A stretch of DNA of 64,000 bases from Palaemon carinicauda (lineage: Eukaryota; Arthropoda; Malacostraca; Decapoda; Palaemonidae), in NCBI RefSeq assembly GCF_036898095.1, contig NC_090736.1, positions 14,062,430 through 14,126,429 of the forward strand, written 5' to 3'. A program made the translations under genes and the position numbers. Positions within the stretch are counted from its first letter, which is position 1. Every line of letters starts with the position of its first letter. Under the pieces are notes generated by a model. That model had not been told where the DNA came from and searched no databases. It saw nothing but the letters and a program-made list of their open reading frames with translations. Positions 1 through 10,095 of this stretch are shown in pieces.

Positions 1-504
1 CCAAAAGTTGCCATTGTCAGTAAAAGTCATTACAAAACTAGCTTGCACTGTAAGAAAATAAACGACTAAAACTTTCCAAGACCAACAACTGTTGGCTTGA
101 GAAGTTAATGTTACCTTCTAGGATATAGATTTTACATCTAATAACCAATAATCTACTTTATCTACAAAACATTTAGCAGTTTACTATCTACAAGGTTTAG
201 CTGCTGGAGTAAGTAACAGAAGATTTGGCCCGTCTTAAGTTATTTTTCAATTACTACTACTTTTCTATAATATAAAACATTTTTAATCCTCAGGATACTG
301 TTTCAAATAAAATAATTTGTACAAAAAAATCTTTTTACCTTTTTTAAATTTCATATTAAATAATGAATGGCAACCAAATATACTGTAAACACTAAGAACT
401 AAAAATGAAAATTAAGTAAATACAGTACAATACTTATCTTACTATACACACACTTTATATGCGGTAACTCACATTCCAAGACGGTACTATTTTCAACTTG
501 ATAT
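1..504 (-). other. 3' flank and probable 3' UTR of the IAP gene
   Basis: This AT-rich stretch follows the stop codon of the minus-strand RING exon. I see no protein-coding frame in it. A minus-strand ATTAAA hexamer (plus TTTAAT at 282-287) lies about 220 nt downstream of the stop and could serve as a polyadenylation signal, but hexamers are frequent in DNA this AT-rich. The transcript end is therefore not fixed by the sequence. Confidence 0.4.
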
Positions 505-698
505 TCAAGAAAAAATTGGTTTTATAGTGTACTTAATTTCTTCTCGGCAAACCGGACACTTAGACAAGTTAACGGCACAAGCAGCACACGTAGCCATGTG
601 TGAACAAGGAAGAAATACAATTGACATATCTGCATTGAGGCAAACCTTACACATGACAGTTTCTCTTGCCCTATCCAGTTCTTCTCTCAGTTTGTCAC
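505..698 (-). CDS. IAP gene, last coding exon: C-terminal RING finger
   Basis: This exon encodes the last 63 residues of an inhibitor-of-apoptosis (BIRC-type) protein. It carries a complete C3HC4 RING with ligands C599, C602, C614, H616, C620, C623, C630 and C633 in the assembled 646-residue model (spacing C-x2-C-x11-C-x-H-x3-C-x2-C-x6-C-x2-C), followed by the short hydrophobic tail ending in PIFS. In IAPs this RING is an E3 ubiquitin ligase module acting on caspases and on the protein itself. The exon start at 698 is set by a strong acceptor (pyrimidine tract then TTGCAG). It enters with two bases of a codon, which matches the single A left by the upstream exon ending at 5723. An apparent in-frame extension to 741 reads through this acceptor and is not used in the model. 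Confidence 0.93.
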
Positions 699-790
699 CT
701 GCAACAAGGAAAAGAGATGTTGTAGAACACCTGGACTCCACTCTACAAATATGGGATATATTGTTAACCTGAAGAACCTGAATTACAATA

Positions 791-852
791 GAAAATCATT
801 CAATTTGAAATACTATTGAAAGAAAATCATTCAATTTGAAATACTATTGAAA
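791..852. repeat. 31 bp tandem duplication in the last IAP intron
   Basis: Two nearly perfect copies of a 31 bp AT-rich unit (GAAAATCATTCAATTTGAAA and following bases) start at 791 and 822. A shortened, diverged trace follows to about 880. No coding content is visible. Confidence 0.8.
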
Positions 853-1699
853 GAAAATATATCACTTCAATACATTTCCTTTGAAACATTATTGAATTTG
901 AGCTATGTATCCTAGTCCTTGGGCCAGTAAGGCCATTCCACAACCAAGTACAACTGGGCAAAACCCAACAGTTGCACTAAGAAATAAAAGTTAAAAGAGG
1001 TTAAATAGCAAGAAGGACGAAAGGTAGCGAGGGCAGAGATGAAGTAAAAGGATACAAAGCATATGCAGGTGGTTTGGTATGAATGATATTTACAGTGCGG
1101 TTGGTTTTACTTTAGAGGACCTATATGAATGTATGACAAACGCAAGACATAGAGGTAGGAAAGTATAACTAGTATGAATGATTCTCTTGTAAAAGCTGAA
1201 AATAGTTTTGACGAAGTGGATGAATGGCTTAAGGAAATAAGGGAAATTTTTGGAAAAGATGATATAGTGCGTTATATTAGAATGATAGGAATATGGATGG
1301 AAATCGTAATAAAACAATAACAACAGGTATATGGAAGAAGTAAATGAGAGAACATATGAAGGCCAGGTTACTTGTAGCAAAGGTCTTGTTCCCAAAATAT
1401 GAATAGGTTAAGAATGTCAAGTGAATGTTTGTTGGTATAGATGACAAAGGATTTGGCAATGAAGGTGTTATTTATTGTTTTTAATATACAAGGTCCTCTG
1501 GGATGGGAAGATCTAGGCTCCTACATTTGCAGGTGCCCTTTTTCGAAATGAAAGTGCCATTCATTGTTTTTTCAATGACAAAGTCCTGTAAGCGAGGAGG
1601 ATCTAGGCTGCAGCACTGGCATGTGCAATTTTTCACAGCTAGGGATTAAAGGAAGGTGCAAAGACCCTTGACTAATGCTTAAGTAATGCTTACAGTTAA
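853..1699. other. Intronic DNA with a diverged approx. 100 bp tandem duplication
   Basis: No credible gene is visible here. The segment at about 1466-1550 and the segment at about 1550-1640 resemble each other: both run from a TTATTGTTTTTT-like or ATTGTTTTTT stretch to GATCTAGGCT and then a GCA-rich end. This looks like an old imperfect tandem duplication, probably part of a decayed interspersed repeat. Short frames on both strands are interrupted and show no recognisable domain. Confidence 0.4.
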
Positions 1700-1985
1700 C
1701 CCTTTTACCCCCAGGCTCTTTGGAAATTTCCAACCCTTAACCCCCAAGGGGTTATTTTTTCCCCAGCACATTTTTTAAATTGCTCTAACAGCCTTAATTT
1801 TTGTCATAGATAGGTCAGGTTAGTCTCATTCTCTTGGAAAATGCCTGAATTTTCTCAAAAAATTATTAAAAATATGAAAAAAAAATTTTTATAGCATTTT
1901 TTTGCAAGGACGTACCGGTACGTCCATGGGGGTAAAGGGATGAGTTTTGTGAAACGTACCAGTACGTCCTTTGGGGGTAAAAGGG
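1700..1985. mobile_element. piggyBac-like MITE, 286 bp, with TTAA target duplication
   Basis: The element begins CCCTTTTACCCCCA and ends with the inverted complement TGGGGGTAAAAGGG. It is bounded by TTAA on each side (1696-1699 and 1986-1989), the target-site duplication typical of piggyBac-superfamily insertions. It has no coding capacity, so it is a non-autonomous MITE. Inside, near the right end, are a perfect 18 bp palindrome (GGACGTACCGGTACGTCC, about 1909-1926) and a second near-palindrome (ACGTACCAGTACGT). The piggyBac assignment rests on TTAA plus the terminal CCC and GGG only. A short related terminal motif recurs at about 22,292-22,310. Confidence 0.75.
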
Positions 1986-1989
1986 TTAA

Positions 1990-2479
1990 CTGCATGAAGT
2001 GCACTTACGGCACTAATCTCTAAGGTATAAATTAGAATTTAAACTAAGTATCTAGTCCTGTTTGCTACGAACCAGCTTGAGTTGCAAATATAATGATAAT
2101 TAACATAAACATCCTACTGTAAGGTTTTGGTAGAGATTACCAATCAATCAATAATAACGGAATTTTAATAAAATTAATTATTTCTATACTCATCTGACAT
2201 TCAAGTTGCTTCTCTTAAAGCTGGTTAAATTATGAAAGGAAGGAAAATAAATTGAAGGAACAATAGATTAAAATTTATATGTAAGAAGGTAAAGGGAAAT
2301 CATATAAAGCAAAAATTATATTCAATAACAAATGAAATAAAATTAAGTCTATTAAACTTTATGGAAGATAATAGAATGAATTTTAATAGTAGATTATTTA
2401 ATGTTATAGATCCGGCATGGGAAATCTATGGCCAGCAGGCTGACATGCTGTTTTGGGGGTCCAAGAATTTCTAGGTTAC
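1990..2479. other. AT-rich intronic spacer, nothing recognised
   Basis: This is AT-rich DNA between the MITE and the LINE. I see no open frame of useful length, no RNA-like fold and no repeat boundary that I can support. Confidence 0.5.
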
Positions 2480-5225
2480 TAAATTTTAATTTTTTTACCT
2501 AAATGTGTGTGTTGAGCAAGAGAAGGTGATAAGTTCTAGCTTTTTCAAAAAGAAAGATAAAAACAAGTATACATGGGTAAGAGTGGCAAATGGAAGAGTG
2601 GTAGAAAGGACGTTAATGGATTATGAGTGTTGATAACTAAAAGAATGTTTGGAAGATTGAAAGACGTGCACGTGTTTAGGGGTATGGCTAACGGTATGTC
2701 TGATAATTTTTTGGTGGAAGGAAAATTAGTTGTGGCAAAAGTGGGGGAATAGAGTAGGTGGATGTAAAAGGGAGCTAGTGAGGGTTGAAGAGCTAATACA
2801 AATGGGGGTAAAAAGTAAATATCAAGAAAGGTTGAAAATGGCATATGACGAAGTGAAAGTAAGAGAAACTGGTAATTTAGAGGAGGAGTGGAAGTTAGTA
2901 AAAGAAAATTTTGTTTGGATTGCAAGTGATGTGTGTGGCAAGAAGTTTGTTGGAGGCAGCATGAGGAAGGGCAGTGAATGGTGGAATGAAGGAGTGAAGG
3001 TAAAAGTGGATGAGAAAAAGAGAGCTTTTGAAAAATGGCTGCAGAGTAATAGTGTAGAGAAGTATGAAAGATATAGAGAGAAAAATGTGGAAGTGAAGCG
3101 CAAGGTAAGTGAGGCAAAGAGGGCAGCTGACCTGAGGTGGGGTCAGGGATTGGGTCATTCATATGAAGAGAATACAAAGAAGTTTTGGAAAGAGGTGAAG
3201 AGAGTAAGGAAGGCTGGTTCAAGAATTGAAGAGACAGTGAAAGATGGAAATGGAAGGTTATTAAAAGGAGAGGAGGCAAGGAAAAGGTGGACAGAATATT
3301 TTGAAAGTTTACTGAACGTTGAGGATAATAGGGAGGCAGATATAATTGCTGTTGCAGGTGTTGAGGTGCCGGTGATGGGAGATGAGAATGAGAGAGATTA
3401 CAAGAGAGGAAGTGAGGAGAGCACTAGATGAAACGAGAGTGGGAAAAGCATCTGGTATGGATGGTGTGAGAGCTGAGATGTTGAAGGAAGGGGATGTGAC
3501 TGTACTTGAATGGTTGGTGAGATTGTTTAATATGTGTTTTGTGTTGTCAATGGTACCAGTAGATTGGGTTTGTGCATGCATTGTACCACTATATAAGGGT
3601 GAGGGAGATGTGCATGAGTGTTGTAATTCAAGGGGTATTAGTTTGTTGAGTGTAGTTGTAAAAGTGTATGGTAGAGTACTGATTAATAGGATTAAGGATA
3701 AAACAAAGAATGCAATCTTAGAAGTACAGGGTGGTTTTAGAAGAGGTAGGGGTTGTATGAATCAGATTTTTACATTTAGGCAGATATGCGAGAAATATTT
3801 AGCAAAAGGTAAGGAGGTGTATGTTGCGTTTATGGATCTGGAAAAAGCGTATGATAGAGTTGATAGGGAAGCAATGTGGAATGTGATGAGGTTATATGGA
3901 GTTAGTGGAAGGTTGTTGTAAGCAGTGAAAAGTTTCTACAAAGGTAGTAAAGCATGTGTTAGGATAGGAAATGAAGTGAGCGATTGGTTTCCGGTGAGAG
4001 TGGGGCTGAGACAGGGATGTGTGAGGTCGCTGTGGTTGTTTAACTTGTATGCTGATGGAGTGGTGAAAGAGGTGAATGCTTGAGTGCTTGGACGAGGATT
4101 GAAACTGTTAGACGAGAATGACCATGAATGGGAGGTAAATCAGTTGTTGTTTGCAGATGATACTGTACTGGTTGAAGACGAGGAAGAGAAGCTTGGCCGA
4201 ATAGTGACAGAATTTGGAAGGGTGTGTGAGAGAAGGAAGTTGAGAGTTAATGTGGGTAAGAGTAAGGTTATGAGATGTACGGGAAGGGAAGGTGGTGCGA
4301 GGATGAATGTCATGTTGAATGGAGAGTTACTTGAGGAGGTGGATCAGTTGAAGTACTTGGGATCTGTTGTTGCAGCAAATGGTGGAGTGGAAGCAGATGT
4401 ACGTCAGGGAGTGAATGAAGGATGCAAAGTGTTGGGGGCAGTTAAGGGAGTAGTAAAAAATAGAGGGTTGGGCATGAATGTAAAGAGAGTTCTGTCTGAG
4501 AAAGTGATTGTACCAACTGTGATGTATGGATCAGAGTTGTGGGGAATGAAAGTGACGGAAAGACAGAAATTGAATGTGTTTGAGATGAAGTGTCTAAGGA
4601 GTATGGCTGGTGTATCTCGAGTAGATAGTTTTAGGAACGAAGTAGTGAGGGTGAGAACGGGTGTAAGAAAAGAGTTAGCAGCTAGAGTGGATATGAATGT
4701 GTTGAGGTGGTTTGGCCATGTTGAGAGAATGGAAAATGGCTGTCTGCTAAAGAAGGTGATGAATGCAAGAGTTGATGGGAGAAGTACAAGAGGAAGGCCA
4801 AGGTTTGGGTGGATGGATGGAGTGAAGAAAGCTCTGGGTGATAGGAAGATAGATGTGAGAGAGGCAAGAGAGCGTGCTAGAAATAGGAATGAATGGTGCG
4901 CGATTGTGACGCAGTTCCGGTAGGCCCTGCTGCTTCCTCTGGTGCCTTGGATGACCGCAGAGGTAGCAGCAGTAGGGGATTCAGTGTTATGAAGCTTCAT
5001 CTGTGGTGGATAACGGGGGAGGGTGGGCTGTGGCATCCTAGCAGTACCAGCCGAACTCGGTTGAGTCCCTTGTCAGGCTGGGAGGAACGTAGAGAGGAGA
5101 GGTCCCCTTTTTTGTTTCATTTGTTTGATGTTGGCTACCCCCCAAAATTGGGGGAAGTGCCTTGGTATATGTATGTATGTATCTTTATATCTATTTATAA
5201 CCGTAACCATCATCATCATTATTAG
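2480..5225 (+). mobile_element. 5'-truncated RTE-like non-LTR retrotransposon
   Basis: This plus-strand LINE copy lies antisense inside the last intron of the IAP gene. It starts within the apurinic-endonuclease domain: near 2550-2720 one frame shows KYTWVR-like residues, then KDVHVFRGMANGMSDNF, where the final catalytic His of the usual SDH motif reads Asn. The reverse-transcriptase domain and a long C-terminal region follow. The 3' end carries a short run of TATG repeats (about 5165-5180) and then CATCATCATCATTATTAGG. A very short 3' UTR ending in microsatellite is typical of RTE-clade LINEs. The clade call is inferred from the C-terminal RWFGHVERM...GRPR architecture and the tail; phylogeny would be needed to separate RTE from neighbours. 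The left limit is approximate. Confidence 0.8.
2545..4923 (+). pseudogene. Broken endonuclease/reverse transcriptase ORF of the RTE-like LINE
   Basis: The coding region can be followed in three main pieces. 2730-3431 covers the linker and RT N-terminus (EEWKLVKENF, KEVKRVRKAG). 3382-3918 covers RT motifs, including LYKGEGDVHE, GGFRRGRGCMNQI and the motif-A segment VAFMDLEKAYDRVD. 4084-4920 carries the catalytic FADD at 4150-4161, the thumb (LKYLGSVV) and the C-terminal RWFGHVERM and GRPRFGW blocks. Defects are visible: a frameshift near 2735, a second between about 3382 and 3431, a TAA at 3919-3921 and a TGA at 4081-4083 where a CGA arginine is likely ancestral. The two nonsense changes and the frameshifts make it incapable of encoding one polyprotein. 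It was probably inserted some time ago. Confidence 0.85.
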
Positions 5226-5722
5226 GAAATAATGAAAGAAATGTCAGTTTTATGTAAACTTTCAGAGGAAGACAAAACAATGAATTGCAAAAAAAAAAAA
5301 AAAAAAAGTATATACAGTATTGGGCAACTTATATTTCTTGCATATGTATATTATCATTTGCCCTTCACTCACTTGGATATAATAAAATGTGGCCCCACTT
5401 GCCAATCAGTTGCCAATTCCTGTTATAGATAGTTTAGGAGTTTATTAAGAATAGGGTGTAAGTGTTTGTAATGCACTATACTGAACAATTACAGTAATCT
5501 ACCCTACAGTTTGGTTAGTGGACAATATGAAAACAATGTAGCAAGTTTCTAAGGAGGTTGGTCAACCATGCATAAGCAGTGGTTAGTTGGTGAAGGGGCT
5601 GATGAGTTAAGTGACTATACAGAGTCAATAATTGCCAGTTGCTTGCTTCTCTATGACAATCGAGGGTTGACAATATTGGAAAATGAAAGAAGTTAATCAT
5701 AATTCTAAGCAGGAATACTTAC
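5226..5722. other. Intron proximal to the UBA exon, A-tract only
   Basis: This intronic sequence contains a 17-18 base A-tract at about 5290-5307 and no recognisable gene or repeat. The splice donor of the UBA-containing exon (minus-strand GTAAGT, plus 5717-5722) closes it. Confidence 0.5.
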
Positions 5723-6401
5723 TTGATTTATCTTCCCCAAGTGATGCAGATTTTTTCATTCCCAATGATGGCAGTTCACAAGAAAGTGGCATCACTTTCC
5801 TTTCCTCACTAAAATCCATCTGTGTTAACAAAGGAAGACTTCTCTGCATGCGATTCTGGCTCTCTGAAGGAAGATTTTCATAAGACAAAGACTGCTGCAA
5901 TCCACAACTTCCATTGACTACACTAGGAACAGTAGTTTGTGGACTATTCAGAGATGTAGGGCGAGGAAGGGGACTTATAGGAATGTGTCTCTTTATCTGG
6001 GGAAGTGGTATGACCGATGACGAGGTGGTATTAGGTGGAAGTCCTGGAAGGGCAGCAGCGGTGTCAGGAGGCGTAACGGAAGTTGAAGCAGGCTCAATGT
6101 CCCTACTATTGACATCTGTCACTTCATCATCATTGCTCTCCATATATGTCTCTTCTAGGAACATTCTGGTCTTCTCTTCGACATATTCAAACACAGCCGT
6201 TGCACACTGTTCAGCAGTGAAAAATGGTATTCCTTTGGTTTCTACTCGGTTACGTAGAACTTCCTTAATATGGGCTTCGGGGAAATTTAAAGCTTTTACC
6301 TCGCACATAATATCTAGCTCCATTAAAGCATCCAATTCACTCTCACTGATCACAAACTTTTCCATATTTTCAAAGTTTATATTTAATGGACGGTTTTGCA
6401 T
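5723..6401 (-). CDS. IAP gene, exon 5: UBA-like domain and Ser/Pro-rich linker
   Basis: This 679 nt exon encodes residues 357-582 plus one base of codon 583. Residues about 385-430 (DIMCEVKALNF...HIKEVLRNRVE...AEQCATAVFEYVEE) fit the three-helix UBA-like segment found between the last BIR and the RING in many IAPs, which binds ubiquitin chains. Residues 430-582 form a low-complexity linker rich in Ser, Pro and Thr. The acceptor TTTTTTTTCAG precedes the first codon at 6401, and the donor is GTAAGT at 5722-5717. The incoming phase is 0, matching the end of the exon at 34585 on the far side of the 28.2 kb intron; the outgoing phase is 1, matching the RING exon. The first codon is ATG, but with phase-0 splicing from an upstream exon it is internal. 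The long antisense frame over this region is a shadow. Confidence 0.88.
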
Positions 6402-6464
6402 CTGAAAAAAAATTATTTTTCATAAGTACCAATAGGAAAAATAACACCTGTGTAAACTACTAAT

Positions 6465-6585
6465 TATCAATAATAATGACAATACTATTAATAATAATTA
6501 TGGCAATAATAATGACAACATTACAGTACTAGTAACAATAATAATGGCAATAATGACAATACCAATGATAATAATAATACAGTAA
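6465..6585. repeat. AAT-rich simple sequence
   Basis: Imperfect AATAAT/AATGAC simple repeat in the large intron, between the UBA exon and DIRS copy A1. It has no coding content. Confidence 0.75.
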
Positions 6586-6970
6586 TCCATCGCCATATAC
6601 CGGTTCACCTATCGCGTCCTAGATACTTCAGGGATTGTTTAATCTATTATATGTAAATCTATATCATTGATTTCTGCAGGTCAATAAGCATTTATATTGG
6701 TTAAGATTTTAATTATTTTTGTGGTAAAATTATATTTTAATTATAAAATAAATTTTTGAATATACTTACCCGGTGAATATATAATAGCTGCAACTCTGCG
6801 GCTCGACAGAAAACACACTCAAAAAACTCGCGAGCGATCGCTATGAAGGTTGCGGGTGTGCCCACCAGCGCCAACTGTCGGCCAGATACCACTCTTGTAT
6901 GTAAACAAAACCTTCAATTCTTCTCGTCCCGCTGTGTCTCTATTGGGGAGGAAGGGAGGGTCATTTAATT

Positions 6971-7062
6971 TATATATTCACCGGGTAAGTATATTCAAAA
7001 ATTTATTTTATAATTAAAATATAATTTTTAAATATTTAACTTAGCCGGTGAATATATAATAG
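6971..7062. repeat. Internal complementary region (ICR) of DIRS copy A1
   Basis: The first half (TATATATTCACCGGGTAAGT and onward to AATTAAAATATAA) is the inverse of the element's left outer end at about 6731-6780. The second half (TTTTTAAATATTTAACTTAG to AATATATAAT) is the inverse of the right outer end at 13251-13282. In DIRS-1 this region is known to template completion of the termini and circle closure. Here it sits next to the 3' TIR, between the YR frame and the end. Confidence 0.85.
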
Positions 7063-7468
7063 CTGATTCACACCCAAGGAGGTGGGTAGAGACCAGAGTT
7101 AATTATGTTTACAGCGTATAAGCTAAGAGTTTTTTTCATTTTGACAGTTATCAATATAACAAAACCAAAATAAATAGGTACCTGGTAAGGAAGTTGACTT
7201 AGACGATTACTCTGCCTTGTAAGTCTGTCTTCCTCACGGAGCCCAGCGATCCTCTTAGGATGCTGACAGACTCCCAGGAGCTGAAGTATCAAGGGCTGCA
7301 ACCCATACAACAGGACCTCATCAAACCCCTAATCTGGGCGCTCTCAAGAAATGACTTTGACCACCCGCCAAATCAATCAGGATGCGAAAGGCTTCTTAGC
7401 CTTCCGAACAACCCATAAAACAATATTAAAAACATTTCAAGAGACAGATTAAAAGGATATTGGAATTA

Positions 7469-8643
7469 GGGAAGTGTAGTGGTAGAACCCTCACCCACTA
7501 CTGCACTCGCTACAACGAATGGACCCAGTGTGTAGCAGTCCTCGTAAAGAGTCTGGACATCTTTTAAGTAAAATGACGCGAACACTGACTTGTTTCTCCA
7601 AAAAGTCGCGTCCATAATACTTTGCAGAGATTTATTTTGCTTGAAGGCCACGGAGGTTGCTATATCTCTAACTTCGTGCGTCTTAACCTTAAGCAAACAT
7701 CGGTCTTTCTCATTCAAGTGAGAATGAGCTTCTCGTATTAAAAAAAAATCTGATAAAATATGACAAAGAATTCTTTGACATAGGCAATGAAGGTTTCTTA
7801 ACTGAGCACCATAATGCCTCAGATTTCCCTCGTAATGACTTAGTACGAGCTAAATCGAACTTAAGAGCTCTAACAGGACATAATACTCTTTCCAGTTCGT
7901 TGCCTACGATCTCTGATAAGCAAGGAATATCAAAAGATTTAGGCCAAGGACGAGAAGGCAGTTCATTTTTGGCCAGGAAACCAAGTTGAAGTGAACAAGT
8001 GGCTTTTTTCTGTAGAAAAGCCGATGTTCTTACTGAAGGCATGAAGTTCACTGACCCTTTTAGCCGAAGCCAAGCACACTAGGAAAAGTGTCTTGAGGGT
8101 GAGATCCTTCAGGGAGGCTGAATGTAATGGCTCAAACCTGTCTGACATGAGGAACCTTAGGACCACGTCTAAGTTCCATCCAGGAGTTGCCAAACGACGT
8201 TCCTTAGAGGTCTCGAAAGACTTAAGGAGATCTTGGAGATCTTTATTGTTGGAAAGATCTAAGCCTCTATGTCGAAAGACCGAAGCCAACATGCTCCTGT
8301 AGCCCTTAATCGTGGGAGCTGAAAGGGAGCGAACCTTTCTCAGATGTAAAAGAAAATCTGCGATTTGGGCTACAGAGGTACTGGACGAGGACACAGATGC
8401 TGACTTGCACCAGTCTCGAAAGACTTCCCACTTCGACTGGTATACTCTAATGGTAGAAGCTCTCCTAGCTCTTGCAATCGCACTGACTGCCTCCTTCGAA
8501 AAACCTCTAGCTCTTGAGAGTCTTTTGATAGTGTGAAGGAAGTCAGACGAAGAGCGGGGAGGCTTTGATGGACATTCTTTACGTGGGGCTGACGTAACAG
8601 ATCTACCCTTAGAGGTAGACTTCTTGGAAAGTCTACCAGCCAT
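7469..8643 (-). pseudogene. DIRS-A tyrosine recombinase, copy A1, frameshifted
   Basis: The YR region is recognisable end to end but split over three frames (8643-7963, 8051-7710 and 7717-7466). The N-terminal core-binding part reads SRARGFSKEAVSAIARARRA and YQSKWEVFRDWCKS. The catalytic part keeps the first arginine (SAKRVSELHAF), the HEVR box (KTHEVRDIATSV) and the nucleophile segment (FASFYLKDVQ). Frameshifts fall near 7963-8051 and 7710-7717, so no full recombinase can be made from this copy. In DIRS elements this enzyme integrates a circular cDNA without a DDE integrase. A likely start is the ATG at 8643, equivalent to the start chosen in A2. Confidence 0.85.
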
Positions 8644-10060
8644 TGAAGTACCTCGGTGAACCACTCTCTCGCGGGCCAGAGGGTAGCAACCAACGTCAAC
8701 CTTATCCCTCCGTGAGAGGCGAACTTCTGCAGTACCTTGTTGACTATCTTGAATGGTGGGAATGCATATAAGTCCATAAAAGACCAATCCAGTAGAAACG
8801 CGTCTATGTAGATTGCTTCTGTATCTAGGACTGGAGAGCAAAAGATTGGTAACCTTTTGGTCAACGAGGAGGCAAAGAGGTCTATGGTTGGTTGACCCCA
8901 AGAAGTCCAAAGACTCTTGCCCACGTCCTTGTGGAGGGTCCATTCCGTGGGTATCACCTGACCCCTCCGACTGAGACAGTCTGCCAAGACGTTCAAGTCC
9001 CCCTGGATGAATCTCGTCAACAGGGAGATGCCTCGAATTCTAGACCATAAGAGAAGGTCCCTTGCGATCTCGAGCAGCGTGAAGGAGTGTGTGCCTCCTT
9101 GCTTGGAGATGTACGCCAAAGTTGTGGTGTTGTCTGAGTTGACCTCTACCACTTAGTTTCGAAGACGCTTTCTAATATCATCAAGGCCAAGTGGACTGCT
9201 AATAGCTCCTTGCCGTTGATGTGCATGCTCTTCTGACTTGAGGTCCACAGACCCGAGCATTCCCGACCGTCCAGGGTCGCACCCCAACCCAAACCCGACG
9301 CGTCTGAGGACAACACGTGGTTTGGGTTCTTGACTGCTAGGGATAGTCCCTCTCTCAGACTGATATTGCTGTCCCACCATTTCAGGCATGCCTTTATTGG
9401 TTCGGAGACTGGGAATGATACCGTCTCTAATGTCTTGTCCTAGTTCCAGTGAGAGGCTAGATGGAACCGGAGAGGCAGAAGGGGTAGTCTCCCTAGTGAG
9501 ACAAACTGCTCCAGGGATGAGAGAGTCCCTACGAGACTGTTCCAACTCCTGACTGAATAAACGTTTTCTTTTCAGCATTAGTTGGACTTCGAGCAGGGCT
9601 TGACTGCGAATCTCTATCCCCAAAAAATAGAATAATCTGGGATGGGATCAGTTGGGACTTTTAGGTTGACCACAAGTCCCAACTCCCTGGCCAGACTCAA
9701 CGTCCAATGTAGATCCTGCAGACAGCGAAGGCTGGACGATGCTCTGAGAAGCCAGTCGTCCAAGTACATGGAGGCTCGGATCCCCGATAGATGGAGGGAT
9801 TTTGCCACATTCCTCATGAGCCTCGTAAACACGAGAGGCGCAGGACTGAGGCCAAAGCACAGGGCTCGAAACTGGTACCCCACATTCCTGTAAACAAACC
9901 TCAGAAACGGTTGGGAATCCGGGTGTATAGGAATGTGGAAGTATGTCTCCTGAAGGTCGAGAGAGACCATCCAGTCGCCTTCCATAAATGCTGTCAAGAC
10001 AGCCTGGTAGACTTCATCGTGAAGTTTGTCTTGACAATGAACACATTAAGCGCACTTGCC
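8370..10060 (-). pseudogene. DIRS-A RT/RNase H/methyltransferase-like region, copy A1
   Basis: The fragments 9997-9614 and 9152-8370 encode the C-terminal part of RT and the downstream domains. RT motif A reads MVSLDLQETYFHIPIHP and the catalytic box is YLDDWLL. RNase H includes VEVNSDNTTTLAYISKQG and NVLADCLSR, so the aspartates changed in some other copies are intact here. A stretch with LYAFPPFKIVNKVLQKF corresponds to the methyltransferase-like segment of DIRS polyproteins. The middle (about 9153-9620) is read in other frames and is damaged. Upstream of ALNVFIVKTNF the sequence changes abruptly into Gag, so the RT N-terminus is deleted. The 3' part overlaps the YR frame, as in the other copies. 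Confidence 0.8.
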
Positions 10061-10095
10061 TCTTACGTACTCCTGCAGTGAACATGGCTGCCAAA

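Noticed and set aside
1090..1459. Two short minus-strand hydrophobic frames as membrane proteins
   Set aside because: They are overlapping, low-complexity Phe/Ile/Ser-rich frames in AT-rich DNA without splice or domain support.
2545..3279. 244-codon minus-strand frame rich in Ser, Leu and Pro
   Set aside because: Antisense shadow of the RTE-like LINE. The plus strand carries clear RT motifs and the A/G-rich composition removes stops from the opposite strand.
5914..6405. 163-codon plus-strand frame
   Set aside because: Antisense of IAP exon 5. The minus strand has matching splice sites, phase and UBA-like content.
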